A stretch of DNA of 61,243 nt from positions 1-61,243 of the forward strand of contig CAKRIZ010000008.1 in NCBI GenBank assembly GCA_934351445.1, in the 5' to 3' direction. Within the stretch, counting starts at the first letter, position 1; each line of letters starts with the position of its first letter. Below the pieces are notes generated by a model that was not told the origin of the DNA, did no database searches, and saw only the letters and a program-made list of their open reading frames with translations. The position numbers and the translations under genes were made by a program. Below, one piece after another: positions 1 through 7,813 of this stretch. Origin of the DNA: an uncultured Eubacterium sp. (GTDB taxonomy: Bacteria > Bacillota > Clostridia > Lachnospirales > Lachnospiraceae).

Positions 1-488
1 TGCAGAGGGAAGCCTGCCAATCTCATAAAATAGGCTTTGATCCTTCCTCTAAGTGAATTTTCCGCGTGAGTAAAGGTTGGCGCGATCAACACACCATCGT
101 CCTTCAGCACCCGTTTGATTTCTCGCAGTGATTTCTCTGGCTGCGGCACGATGTGCAAGGCGTTGGATACGATCACCACATCAAATGAATTGCCTGCGTA
201 TGGCAAAGAAAACATATCCTGCACGGAAAAATGCAGCTTCGCAGAGCAATTTCCCCGCTTGGCTTCTGCAATCATTTCCGGAGAGGCATCCGTCGCCTCA
301 ATGCGTACCGTTACTTTTACAATATGCTTGGCGATTAGTCCCGTTCCTGTAGCCAACTCCAGCACTGTTTTGCCTTTCACGACCGGACGGATCAGCCCAT
401 ACATTTTTTCGTATGCTGCCCTGTCTTTTCGCATAAAGCGGTCATACCGACCTGCATTTCTGTCCCAGAAATTCTTGTGATCTCGCAT
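1..488 (-). CDS. Class I SAM-dependent methyltransferase, 3' end cut by window edge
   Basis: The 162 visible residues form the Rossmann part of a small-molecule class I methyltransferase. Motif I (VLELATGTG, residues 42-50) is the SAM glycine loop, TDAS near 66-69 is the acidic strand-2 motif, and FDVVIVSNALH near 102-112 is the post-II region. The substrate cannot be told. I chose the ATG at 486-488 because AAGGTGAG lies 8 nt upstream; an in-frame ATG at 504-506 has no clear ribosome binding site. The gene runs off the left edge, so its C-terminus is unseen. Two GTTAG-N6-CTAAC dyads lie just upstream, which suggests metal-dependent control (inference). Confidence 0.85.
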   Translation of the reverse strand, partial: MRDHKNFWDRNAGRYDRFMRKDRAAYEKMYGLIRPVVKGKTVLELATGTGLIAKHIVKVTVRIEATDASPEMIAEAKRGNCSAKLHFSVQDMFSLPYAGNSFDVVIVSNALHIVPQPEKSLREIKRVLKDDGVLIAPTFTHAENSLRGRIKAYFMRLAGFPL

Positions 489-507
489 TTCTGTCTCACC
501 TTCCATA

Positions 508-559
508 GTTAGAACAATCTAACTAGCGCACGCACATCCGCAAGTTAGATTCGGCTAAC
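508..559. promoter_or_regulatory. Two GTTAG-N6-CTAAC dyads upstream of the methyltransferase
   Basis: Two copies of a 16-bp dyad with arms GTTAG and CTAAC and a 6-nt centre lie at 508-523 and 544-559. The first is extended by TA on both sides. The arms match the inner half-sites of the known DtxR-type consensus. On the minus strand a possible TTGCGG -35 lies between them and the first dyad covers the -10 zone. Similar dyads occur at the feo operon in this window. Operator function is inference. Confidence 0.5.
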
Positions 560-576
560 CCATGTGTTTAGGAAAA

Positions 577-592
577 GCCGCATTTCTGCGGC
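577..592 (-). terminator. Short hairpin terminator
   Basis: GCCGCA, loop TTTC, TGCGGC forms a 6-bp GC-rich stem. On the minus strand it is followed by TTTT, and it lies 13 nt past the stop of the fragment at 605-796. It probably ended that gene before the gene was truncated. Confidence 0.45.
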
Positions 593-604
593 CTTTCGCC
601 TTAT

Positions 605-796
605 TCAAATAACTTCCTCCATGCACTGCACACCAGCATTTTTCAGCCACTGAGGATAACGATTCTCAATCTGCTCCTTGTGGGAACAGCCAAAATCTAT
701 TTTTCGCACCGTTGCGGTGACCTTTGCCTTTATATCCATATTATACCGTGCATGCTTCTGATTTGCAATGGTATCGTATTCTATTTTGTAATTTTC
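605..796 (-). pseudogene. C-terminal fragment of an unidentified protein
   Basis: An open frame of about 63 residues ends at 605 with a natural stop and a terminator just beyond. It is polar, contains a possible metal-binding stretch (DFGCSHKEQ) and ends in CMEEVI. I do not recognise the family. Upstream, near 795, the frame runs straight into DNA that encodes a SafE-like protein on the other strand, so its N-terminal part appears lost at a rearrangement junction. An internal ATG at 737-739 could give a 44-residue peptide, but nothing suggests it is used. Confidence 0.35.
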
Positions 797-1805
797 CAAC
801 GCAGAAGTGTTTCTGTTCAGCTTGGGTACTGTGCCGTTCATGCTGGGTCTTGGCTCCATTGTTTCTGTCCTTGGCAGAAGATTCACAGATCAAGTTATGA
901 GGATCGGTGCTGTGCTGGTCGTTGTCCTTGGACCGGCGATGCTCTCACAAGGAGGCTCTCTAAGCGGCTGGATTTCTCCCGATCTGCTGCTCGTTTTGAT
1001 AATAGCCTTTTGCATTGTCGAGGTACTGTTTAGTTTTCCTGTTGAAAACAGATCAGTCAAAAGTTTAGCGAAAGCCGCCTTTCCGGTTATTGTGGTCGGT
1101 GCCTATGCTCTGTGGAGCTTTCAAGGAACATTGGTACAAAACAGTTCAGCCGCAGAAAACAATGTAGAAGTCGTTGACGGTGTGCAGGTGGTCAACAGCA
1201 CCTTACAGGCTGGCCGATATCCCGACATTACAGTACAGGCTGGTGTCCCGGTAAAATGGGTGATTGATGCACCGGACGGGAGTATAAACGGATGCAACAA
1301 TAGAATTTTGATTTCGGATTACGGCATTGAGTACACATTCCATACGGGTGAAAATGTCATTGAATTTACGCCTGTCAATATCGGCACGGTTCGTTATAGC
1401 TGCTGGATGGGTATGATTCGTGGCAACATTTTTGTTATGGACGGAACCGAGGATGATATCGCGGCTTCCAGCGCTGAAGTCAGTGTCCCGACCCCTGCCG
1501 GATATACGATCCCCACAGAAACATTAGCAGTCGCCTTACCCACTACAGACAAATCCGGGGACGAGATTCAAGAGGTCAGCATCGAACTGATGGATAATGG
1601 ATTCTCTCCGGCAGTCATTGTGGTACAGCGTGATTTGCCGGTGTACTGGAATATTGAAAACAACCTCACCGATGCAGAAAACGGAACAAATTTGTTGGCC
1701 TCTTATTATTCCACTCAGCTAGCTTTAGGTGCCGGAGATAATCTCCTCTGTTTGTATCCATCGGAGGTTTTTGAGAGTTCTGGAATGTCATGCTGCGGTC
1801 AATGA
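792..1805 (+). pseudogene. Truncated SafE/TauE-type membrane protein with cupredoxin-like tail
   Basis: The frame opens right after an in-frame stop at 789-791 and reads into the middle of a SafE/TauE-type transmembrane domain (FLFSLGTVPFMLGLG), followed by further membrane segments. A cupredoxin-like domain follows, with an asparagine/cysteine-rich loop (INGCNNRILI) and YSCWMGMIRG as candidate copper ligands, then part of a second such repeat. Full-length relatives begin with several more membrane segments, often after a heavy-metal-binding domain; these are missing. No ribosome binding site precedes the first possible start (GTG at 807). The C-terminus ends abruptly in SCCGQ, so both ends look eroded. 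The intact protein would probably handle copper or another metal at the membrane. Confidence 0.65.
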
Positions 1806-1921
1806 TCTCCCGAGATCAGCAAATCACTCATGATCACTCTATCATGGGCACAGCCAATGATAAGTCCTATGACGCAACCCATGATAGCAAGTGCAATCAA
1901 TACAAAGATTAGCCCTGTAAT

Positions 1922-1961
1922 CGAGAATAAGTGAATTTCGTTTCACAATTTCACTTATTCT
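1922..1961. repeat. 13-bp inverted repeat at the end of the MATE remnant
   Basis: GAGAATAAGTGAA (1922-1934) and its exact reverse complement (1949-1961) flank 14 nt. The right arm contains the stop codon of the MATE remnant. No T-run follows, so it is a poor terminator; it may mark a local inverted duplication at the rearrangement site. The stretch 1806-1921 holds no convincing gene, only a minus-strand frame for one hydrophobic segment that lacks a start. Confidence 0.5.
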
Positions 1962-2320
1962 CCATGTCTTTTTCCTGGAGCGCTGCCGTGGCACACCTCA
2001 TCCGAATCGCGACATAAACCGCAATCAAAAGTTCTATAATGGGCATGGCAAGCCATATAGATTCTGCGCGAAACAGCACCGGAAGGAACAAAATCAGAAG
2101 GCCGCTGATGACCAGTCCTCTTGCGACGGAAATAATAAAAGAGACCACAGAGCCAAGCGCGGTTGCCAAACCGGCACCAAACAGCCCCATGTTGCAGGGA
2201 AACACGAAGAACCAATCGCCAAAGACATTGCAGATGCCTCCGGATAGTACAGCAGCGGTCGCAAGCGTCGGATCATTATCATTGCGTAGAAATGCTGCCA
2301 GCATTTGATGGAATCATTAC
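1951..2320 (-). pseudogene. Doubly deleted MATE efflux remnant
   Basis: About 117 residues of a MATE multidrug/sodium antiporter. It opens in the mid-N-half signature FLRNDNDP, continues through ICNVFGDWFFVFP and GAGLATALGSVVSFI, then jumps to a stretch (SVARGLVISGLLILFLPV, then IWLAMPI) that in full-length MATE proteins lies in the last two helices. The N-terminal part is replaced by the IS200-type element, and roughly 200 internal residues appear to be missing. Family length is about 450 residues. It cannot form the 12-helix transporter. Confidence 0.7.
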
Positions 2321-2776
2321 CACCGGCTTAGCCGTAAACGGGTCAATATACTCTTTCAGTGTCATTTGGTCATATTCCAAATCTTCTTTTAATTGATTCC
2401 GAATATATTCCTCGATTTTCTTTGCATTCTTTCCTACTGTATATACATAGTAACCTCGACACCAAAAATGCCGGTTCCCATACTTATATTTCAGATTTGC
2501 ATGCCTTTCAAAAATCATAAGCGAACTTTTTCCTTTTAAATATCCCATTATCTCAGATACGCTATACTTCGGCAGAATTCTTACAAACATATGAATGTGA
2601 TCCGGACATGCTTCTGCCTCTATAATTTCAATTCCTTTTCTTTTGCATAATTCACTTAGTAGGTGTCCTACATCTACACGTATCTGTTGATATATAACTT
2701 TTCTTCTATACTTTAGTGCACATACGATATGATACTTACATTCCCACCTCGTATGTGCTAAACTATTCTTATCCAT
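2279..2776 (-). CDS. tnpA: IS200-type Y1 transposase TnpA, C-terminus fused to host sequence
   Basis: The protein has 165 residues. The HUH motif is DHIHM (His60, His62) and the nucleophilic tyrosine is probably Tyr124 in IEEYIRNQ. Such enzymes move a single DNA strand by cutting next to subterminal hairpins. The family protein usually ends shortly after the DPFT motif, which is present at 145-148. Here the frame continues for about 12 residues (from VMIPSNAG on) that come from the interrupted MATE gene, so the native stop and right end are missing. The catalytic core is intact, so the protein may still be active, but the copy is probably unable to move itself. The ATG at 2774-2776 follows a good AAGGAGGT. 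Confidence 0.85.
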   Translation of the reverse strand: MDKNSLAHTRWECKYHIVCALKYRRKVIYQQIRVDVGHLLSELCKRKGIEIIEAEACPDHIHMFVRILPKYSVSEIMGYLKGKSSLMIFERHANLKYKYGNRHFWCRGYYVYTVGKNAKKIEEYIRNQLKEDLEYDQMTLKEYIDPFTAKPVVMIPSNAGSISTQ

Positions 2777-2905
2777 ATTGGATACCTCCTTTGTTTTGGT
2801 GCGGTTGGCGAGCCTGCACTTATTATAACGTTGGAGGTTTTTTACTTGAAGCTGAAGCTATTTGGGGACACACCTGCATAGCAGGTGGTTTATTTTTATT
2901 GCTAA
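2320..2905 (-). mobile_element. IS200/IS605-family element, probably truncated at its right end
   Basis: The element contains a single-domain Y1 transposase gene on the minus strand. At its left end a perfect 7-bp hairpin (CACCTGC, ATA, GCAGGTG at 2871-2887) has the position expected of the subterminal hairpin recognised by TnpA. An inner ACCTCC/GGAGGT pair (2784-2789 with 2833-2838) could hide the transposase ribosome binding site, a known control in IS200. On the other side the transposase frame runs straight into MATE coding sequence, leaving no room for the usual right-end hairpin. Boundaries are approximate. Confidence 0.7.
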
Positions 2906-2912
2906 TACAAGA

Positions 2913-2943
2913 AAACCCCGAAAATACTGGATTTTCGGGGTTT
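2913..2943 (-). terminator. Terminator of rplM-rpsI
   Basis: A 13-bp perfect stem (AAACCCCGAAAAT with ATTTTCGGGGTTT) with a 5-nt loop lies 27 nt after the rpsI stop, with T-rich flanks on both strands. Confidence 0.85.
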
Positions 2944-2970
2944 GTTGCTCTTTTTCGATATTCGGTTGAA

Positions 2971-3363
2971 TTATCTCTTGCTGAACTGCGGAGCGCGACG
3001 AGCTGCTTTGAGACCGTATTTCTTACGCTCTTTCATACGAGGATCACGTGTTAAGAATCCTGCCTTCTTGAGTGCGGGACGATACTCGCTGTCTACCTGA
3101 AGCAGTGCACGGGCGATACCATGACGGATAGCTCCTGCCTGTCCTGTGTATCCGCCACCCTTTACAGTAACGGTCACGTCGAACTTCTCGTTGGTCTCGG
3201 TTGCAGCGAAAGGCTGACGAACGATAACCTTTAATGTCTCTAATCCAAAATAATCATCAATGTCTCTCTTGTTGATGGTGATCTTACCAGTACCAGGTGC
3301 TAAATAAACTCTGGCTACTGAACTTTTTCTTCTACCTGTTCCATAAAATTTTGCGTTAGCCAC
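2971..3363 (-). CDS. rpsI: 30S ribosomal protein S9
   Basis: At 130 residues it has the normal length. It contains the S9 N-terminal signature [13 protein letters not shown], the central [19 protein letters not shown] motif, and the basic C-terminal tail ending in APQFSKR that reaches the decoding site. It lies 19 nt after rplM and is followed by a strong terminator, so the two form the usual L13-S9 operon. The IS200-type element sits directly downstream without disrupting it. Confidence 0.98.
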   Translation of the reverse strand: MANAKFYGTGRRKSSVARVYLAPGTGKITINKRDIDDYFGLETLKVIVRQPFAATETNEKFDVTVTVKGGGYTGQAGAIRHGIARALLQVDSEYRPALKKAGFLTRDPRMKERKKYGLKAARRAPQFSKR

Positions 3364-3382
3364 TTGTTTTTACCTCCCTCGA

Positions 3383-3811
3383 TTAAAATGTCAAAGTCTC
3401 AGGCTTCTGAGCTGCATGCTTGTGATCAGGACCTGCGTATACGAATAACTTCTTATACATCTCGCGTCCTAACGGTCCCTTGGGTAACATACCCTTTACT
3501 GCGTGCTCGATGACTCTCTCGGGATGCTTTGCTAACATCTCCTTTAAGGTAGTCTCTTTCATTCCACCTACATACTCTGAATGTCTGTAGTAAATCTTCT
3601 GATCCAGCTTCTTACCGGTAACAGCGATCTTCTCTGCATTGACAACGATTACATAATCACCGCAGTCCATGTGAGGTGTGAAAATCGGCTTATTCTTTCC
3701 TCTTAAAATCTTTGCAATCTCTGATGATAAACGACCTAATGTCATTCCTGTAGCGTCAACAACATACCATTTACGATCAATGGTAGCCGGGCTTGCCATA
3801 AATGTGTTCAT
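3383..3811 (-). CDS. rplM: 50S ribosomal protein L13
   Basis: The protein has 142 residues, standard for L13, with [19 protein letters not shown] at the N-terminus, [11 protein letters not shown] in the middle and [10 protein letters not shown] near residue 110. L13 is an early assembly protein of the large subunit. It is preceded by AGGAGGAAAAACC and a structured leader (3841-3883), and lies downstream of truA in the conserved ecfA-ecfT-truA-rplM-rpsI order. It probably has its own promoter within the gap after truA. Confidence 0.98.
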   Translation of the reverse strand: MNTFMASPATIDRKWYVVDATGMTLGRLSSEIAKILRGKNKPIFTPHMDCGDYVIVVNAEKIAVTGKKLDQKIYYRHSEYVGGMKETTLKEMLAKHPERVIEHAVKGMLPKGPLGREMYKKLFVYAGPDHKHAAQKPETLTF

Positions 3812-3840
3812 GGTTTTTCCTCCTGAATAATTTTAACGGT

Positions 3841-3894
3841 AGAAGTCGGAATGGAAATGTCCGAAACCATTCAGCATACTTCTGTTATTGTATA
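3841..3894 (-). ncRNA. Structured rplM leader with promoter -10
   Basis: Read on the minus strand, a TGC-TATACAAT extended -10 (3887-3894) is followed within a few nt by a two-part stem: AGAAGT pairs with ACTTCT (3878-3883 with 3841-3846), and inside it GAATGG pairs with CCATTC (3867-3872 with 3849-3854), with a 5-nt internal bulge on one side and CG on the other. No T-run follows, so it is not a terminator. Its place in front of rplM matches the known L13 leader that binds L13 in other Firmicutes; identity with that family is inference. Confidence 0.6.
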
Positions 3895-3998
3895 GCAAAA
3901 ATATTCTGCCGGGGCTTTGGCATAATATTTCTAAACTACATCAGCCTTTATATTCTACTACGCGTTTTTGCCACTGTCAACTGGTTTTTATATGTTTT

Positions 3999-4760
3999 TT
4001 ACAGTTCAGCCATCACCGGGTTCTCGGCAAATTCAATCCCGATCATCGTCAGTCCATGTGCCGGTGCGGTCGGTCCCGCCGCGCTGCGCGCACAGGCATC
4101 CAGAATCGCGGGCATCTGCTGCGGTTCTTTGAGTCCACTGCCTATCTCGATCAGTGTTCCGGCAATGATACGCACCATGTTATATAAAAATCCAGCTCCG
4201 GTCACCCGGATGCAGATCAGATCTCCCTGTTTTTCCACCTGACAGTCATAGACCGTGCGTACCGTCGTCTCTGCCTGCGAATGTGCGGCGCAAAAGCTCG
4301 CGAAATCATGTGTACCGACCAGATATGCTGCCGCCTCACGCATACGTTCGAGATCCAGCCTGCGGTAATAAAAATACGAATCCCTGCGCTCGGTAGGCAG
4401 CGGAAACTCACGGTTTAAGACCCGGTATTCATAAGTTTTTGTGCTGTCGCAGTGGCGCGGATGAAAATCCGGTGCCACCTCTGCCGATGACTGGACAACG
4501 ATATCGTCCGGCAGACGCTGATTGAGCGCATAGCAGATCTTATCCGCCGGAATGCGGGTATCGGTATCAAACACCGCGACATTGCCGAGCGAATGAACGC
4601 CGGAATCCGTGCGGCTCGCACCGACCACAGTGACCGGCTCACCGAGCAATGTACTGAGCGCCTGATTGAGCACGCCCTCCACCGTGTCCACACCCGGCTG
4701 CAGCTGCCATCCACAATAGTCTGTGCCATCATATGCGACACGCAGCATCACGCGCTTCAT
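3999..4760 (-). CDS. truA: tRNA pseudouridine(38-40) synthase TruA
   Basis: The protein has 253 residues with the catalytic aspartate in GASRTDSGVHSLGNVAVFD, the N-terminal RVAYDGTDYCGWQ and the C-terminal FLYNMVRIIAGTLIEIG. TruA isomerises uridines 38-40 in the anticodon arm of many tRNAs. Its start overlaps the ecfT stop by 4 nt (ATGA), which indicates translational coupling within the ecfA1-ecfA2-ecfT-truA operon. The gap to rplM is about 190 nt and holds the rplM promoter and leader. Confidence 0.97.
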   Translation of the reverse strand: MKRVMLRVAYDGTDYCGWQLQPGVDTVEGVLNQALSTLLGEPVTVVGASRTDSGVHSLGNVAVFDTDTRIPADKICYALNQRLPDDIVVQSSAEVAPDFHPRHCDSTKTYEYRVLNREFPLPTERRDSYFYYRRLDLERMREAAAYLVGTHDFASFCAAHSQAETTVRTVYDCQVEKQGDLICIRVTGAGFLYNMVRIIAGTLIEIGSGLKEPQQMPAILDACARSAAGPTAPAHGLTMIGIEFAENPVMAEL

Positions 4761-5557
4761 AACAAGATCCTCAGCGCGATCAGCAGAACCAGATATGCAG
4801 CCAGCACGAGATATGCCGTGCGGTCCATACTCTGATAGCGCAGCGGTTTCATCTTGGTACGTCCCTCTCCACCACGATAACAGCGCGCCTCCATTGCGAG
4901 CGCGAGATCATTCGCACGTCGGAATGCCGATACAAACAGTGGTACGAGCAGCGGAATCATCGCCTTTGCACGCTGGATCACGTTGCCTTCTTCAAAATTT
5001 GCCCCACGCGCCATCTGTGCTTTCATGATCTTGTCTGTCTCTTCTACCAGAATCGGGATAAAACGCAGCGCAATCGACATCATCATCGCGATCTCATGCA
5101 CCGGCACATGCAGGTGGACGAGTGGCTTCAATGCATGTTCCAATCCATCTGTGAGCTGATTCGGTGTTGTCGTCAGCGTCATAAGCGATGTACCGAGTAC
5201 GAGATACGTCAACCGGATCATCATACGGACCGCTGCTGCGATTCCTTCTTCCGTGACTTTGATCTTCCATACCTGAAATACTGCCTCACCCGGTGTCAAA
5301 AACAGATTAAATGCTGCTGTAATCAGCATCAGAATGATAATCGCCCGCAGCCCCTTTATCATATATCGAAAGGGGACTTTTGATATTTTAATGATCGCTG
5401 CCAGAAATACGGTCACAACCGCCAGTCCAACAATACCTTTATATGCAAATACAGAAATCAGGAACACGAATGTGCCAAACAGCTTTACACGTGGATCCAT
5501 CTGATGAATCACTGATCCGGTCGGATAATATTGTCCTATCGTAATATCTCTCACCAT
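4757..5557 (-). CDS. ecfT: ECF transporter transmembrane subunit EcfT
   Basis: The protein has 266 residues, with four to six hydrophobic segments and the two cytoplasmic coupling-helix motifs of EcfT: ARGANFEEGN near residue 185 and a similar basic AMEARCYRGGEGRT near 225. It joins the two ATPases to interchangeable vitamin- or metal-binding S components. No S component is coded here, so this is the shared energising module of a group II ECF system. It lies between ecfA2 (10-nt gap) and truA (4-nt overlap). Confidence 0.95.
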   Translation of the reverse strand: MVRDITIGQYYPTGSVIHQMDPRVKLFGTFVFLISVFAYKGIVGLAVVTVFLAAIIKISKVPFRYMIKGLRAIIILMLITAAFNLFLTPGEAVFQVWKIKVTEEGIAAAVRMMIRLTYLVLGTSLMTLTTTPNQLTDGLEHALKPLVHLHVPVHEIAMMMSIALRFIPILVEETDKIMKAQMARGANFEEGNVIQRAKAMIPLLVPLFVSAFRRANDLALAMEARCYRGGEGRTKMKPLRYQSMDRTAYLVLAAYLVLLIALRILL

Positions 5558-5567
5558 AATCTGTCAC

Positions 5568-6425
5568 CTATTTCACACTGCGTCCAAATGCCCGCAGAAT
5601 CTCACCCTTTGCTTCCTCAACCGTCGTTGCATCCCGGCTCACTGGAAATCCCTTCTCACTGAGCTCATGCATCAGATATGTCACCTGTGGTGCCGCCAGC
5701 CCGATCTGCTCCAATTCCTTATAATGGCGGAAAACCTCTTTGGGTGCGCCGTCAAACATCACACTGCCCTGGTTCATGACAATAATGCGTTCCACATATT
5801 TTGCTACATCCTCCATGCTGTGGGACACAAGGATGACTGTAATATGGTTCTCTGTGTGCAGCTTTGCGATCTGGTCTAAGATCTCATCCCGCCCTTTCGG
5901 GTCGAGTCCTGCAGTAGGCTCGTCTAAGATCAACACCTCCGGACGCATCGCAAGCACTCCCGCGATCGCCACGCGGCGCTTCTGCCCACCGGAGAGGTCA
6001 AACGGAGACTGGTCAAACAGTTCCTCCGGTATACCGACACTGTGCAGTGCCTCAAATGCACGCAGCTCCGCTTCATTTTTATCCAATCCCTGATTCATCG
6101 GTCCGAAACAGACATCCGCGAGGATCGTTGTCTCAAACAGCTGATGCTCAGGATACTGGAATACCAGCCCAACCTTGCTGCGCAGCTTCCGCATACTGTA
6201 ACCCTCAGCATAAATATCCTCGCCATTATAATAAATGCTGCCGCTCGTCGCGTGCAGCAATCCATTCATATGCTGGATGAGTGTGGATTTGCCAGAACCT
6301 GTATGACCGATCACACCGATAAACTGTCCATCCTTTATCTCCAGATTGATATCTTTTAGCGCATACATTTCACGTGGTGTCCCTTGCTCGTATACACAGT
6401 TTACTTTATCTAATATTATTGACAT
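5568..6425 (-). CDS. ecfA2: ECF transporter ATPase EcfA2
   Basis: An ABC ATPase of 285 residues with Walker A GHTGSGKST near 40, Q-loop FQYPEHQLF, signature LSGGQKRRVAIAGVLA near 145, Walker B VLILDEPTAGLDP and the switch histidine in VSHSMEDV. The N-terminal YEQGTPREMYALKDINLEI is characteristic of the second ATPase of the pair. It forms a heterodimer with EcfA1 that drives EcfT. The start lies 2 nt after the stop of ecfA1. Confidence 0.95.
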   Translation of the reverse strand: MSIILDKVNCVYEQGTPREMYALKDINLEIKDGQFIGVIGHTGSGKSTLIQHMNGLLHATSGSIYYNGEDIYAEGYSMRKLRSKVGLVFQYPEHQLFETTILADVCFGPMNQGLDKNEAELRAFEALHSVGIPEELFDQSPFDLSGGQKRRVAIAGVLAMRPEVLILDEPTAGLDPKGRDEILDQIAKLHTENHITVILVSHSMEDVAKYVERIIVMNQGSVMFDGAPKEVFRHYKELEQIGLAAPQVTYLMHELSEKGFPVSRDATTVEEAKGEILRAFGRSVK

Positions 6426-6427
6426 AG

Positions 6428-7291
6428 CTATCCTTCCCGCAGCTGTTCTAATGCCTGTACGAGTTCTTCTCTCGTCAGGATACCATCCGGCAGATCCAGA
6501 CCTGATTGTTTCAGTTCATGTGCCAGCAGCGTGATCTGCGGTACATCCATACGGTGCGCCTGCAGTGATTCCACACGCGAAAAGATCTCCCGCGGAGTGC
6601 CCTGCATCACGACTGATCCGGAATCCATCACATAGACATAATCAGCGTCCGTGACTTCTTCCATATAATGTGTGATCAGAATGATCGTCACACCTTTTTT
6701 CTCATTCAACTCATGTACCGCGCGCAGCACCTCTCTGCGTCCGTTCGGATCGAGCATCGCCGTCGGCTCATCGAGTACAATACATGCCGGCTGCATCGCT
6801 ACCACTCCTGCGATCGCCACACGCTGTTTTTGCCCACCGGATAACTTATTGGGAGAAGCTGCGCGGAATTTCGTCATACCGACTGCCCGCAGGCTGTCTT
6901 CCACACGCTGCCAGATCTCATCCGTAGGCACACCGAGGTTCTCCGGTCCAAAACCGACGTCCTCCTCGACAATGCTGCCGATGATCTGGTTATCCGGATT
7001 CTGAAATACCATACCTGCGCTCTGCCTGATGTCCCAGAGGTTGTCCGGGTCGGATGTATCCTTGCCATCCACCCAGAGTGTCCCTTCTGTCGGACAGAGA
7101 AGCACATTCAGATGCTTTGCCAGTGTCGACTTACCAGAACCATTATGTCCCAGAACCGCGACAAAACTCCCCGGTTTGATATCGATATCCACATGGTCAA
7201 GTGCCATCTGCGCAGCGATCGGGTTGCCCTCCTCGTCACGGCGGATATATTCATGTACCAGTTGTCTTGCTTTTACCATCAATGATGCCAT
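6428..7291 (-). CDS. ecfA1: ECF transporter ATPase EcfA1
   Basis: An ABC ATPase of 287 residues with Walker A GHNGSGKST, Q-loop FQNPDNQIIGSIVEEDVGFG (typical of EcfA1), signature LSGGQKQRVAIAGVVA, Walker B IVLDEPTAMLDP and ITHYMEEV. It is the first gene of the ecfA1-ecfA2-ecfT-truA run. In many Firmicutes rplQ precedes this block; here trmL does instead, so the block is detached from the large ribosomal protein operon. Confidence 0.95.
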   Translation of the reverse strand: MASLMVKARQLVHEYIRRDEEGNPIAAQMALDHVDIDIKPGSFVAVLGHNGSGKSTLAKHLNVLLCPTEGTLWVDGKDTSDPDNLWDIRQSAGMVFQNPDNQIIGSIVEEDVGFGPENLGVPTDEIWQRVEDSLRAVGMTKFRAASPNKLSGGQKQRVAIAGVVAMQPACIVLDEPTAMLDPNGRREVLRAVHELNEKKGVTIILITHYMEEVTDADYVYVMDSGSVVMQGTPREIFSRVESLQAHRMDVPQITLLAHELKQSGLDLPDGILTREELVQALEQLREG

Positions 7292-7321
7292 CTGACCTGT
7301 ATTTCCTCTCCAATTATCAGT

Positions 7322-7813
7322 CTACCAGTGCAGTCTGTGCAGCTCGCCCTCTGTCTTCATATGTGCAAAGCCCTGTTGACGCAGTGCCTCATATAAAACG
7401 ACCGCCACCGAATTCGACAGGTTTAATGACCGGGTCTCTCCGATCATCGGGATACGTACACACGTATCCGGGTGTTCTCTTAAGATCTCCTCCGGGATAC
7501 CCGCGCTCTCCTTGCCAAACATAATATAGCAGCCATCCGGATAAGCTGCATCCGAATAGATATGTCTGCCTTTGGTTGTCGCATAAAAGATCTGTGCGCC
7601 CGGATTGCGCGCAAGAAAATCTTCATAATCGATATACGTCGTCACATCCAGAGCCGGCCAATAATCCATACCTGCCCGTTTTAATGCCTTCTCGCTAAGC
7701 GAAAAGCCGAGCGGCTCGATCAGATGCAGCCTCGTTCCGGTCGCCACACAGGTACGGCCGATATTTCCGGTATTTGCCGGTATCTCCGGCTCTAATAATA
7801 CGATATTGATCAT
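7322..7813 (-). CDS. trmL: tRNA (cytidine(34)-2'-O)-methyltransferase TrmL
   Basis: A SPOUT methyltransferase of 163 residues, full length for TrmL. It has PEIPANTGNIGRTC at 9-22, LIEPLGFSLS, the knot motif MFGKESAGIPEEIL near 98-111 and RSLNLSNSVAVVLYEALRQ at the C-terminus. It methylates the wobble ribose of tRNA-Leu species. Its start overlaps the aminotransferase stop by 4 nt, so translation is probably coupled. The ecf block follows 30 nt downstream. Confidence 0.95.
   Translation of the reverse strand: MINIVLLEPEIPANTGNIGRTCVATGTRLHLIEPLGFSLSEKALKRAGMDYWPALDVTTYIDYEDFLARNPGAQIFYATTKGRHIYSDAAYPDGCYIMFGKESAGIPEEILREHPDTCVRIPMIGETRSLNLSNSVAVVLYEALRQQGFAHMKTEGELHRLHW

Noticed and set aside
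1806..1921. Minus-strand frame for a short hydrophobic peptide
   Set aside because: It has no start codon with a ribosome binding site and lies in a fragment zone.
1951..2320. MATE remnant as a duplicate of the intact gene at 29533
   Set aside because: The shared motifs differ too much in sequence; they are different MATE subtypes.
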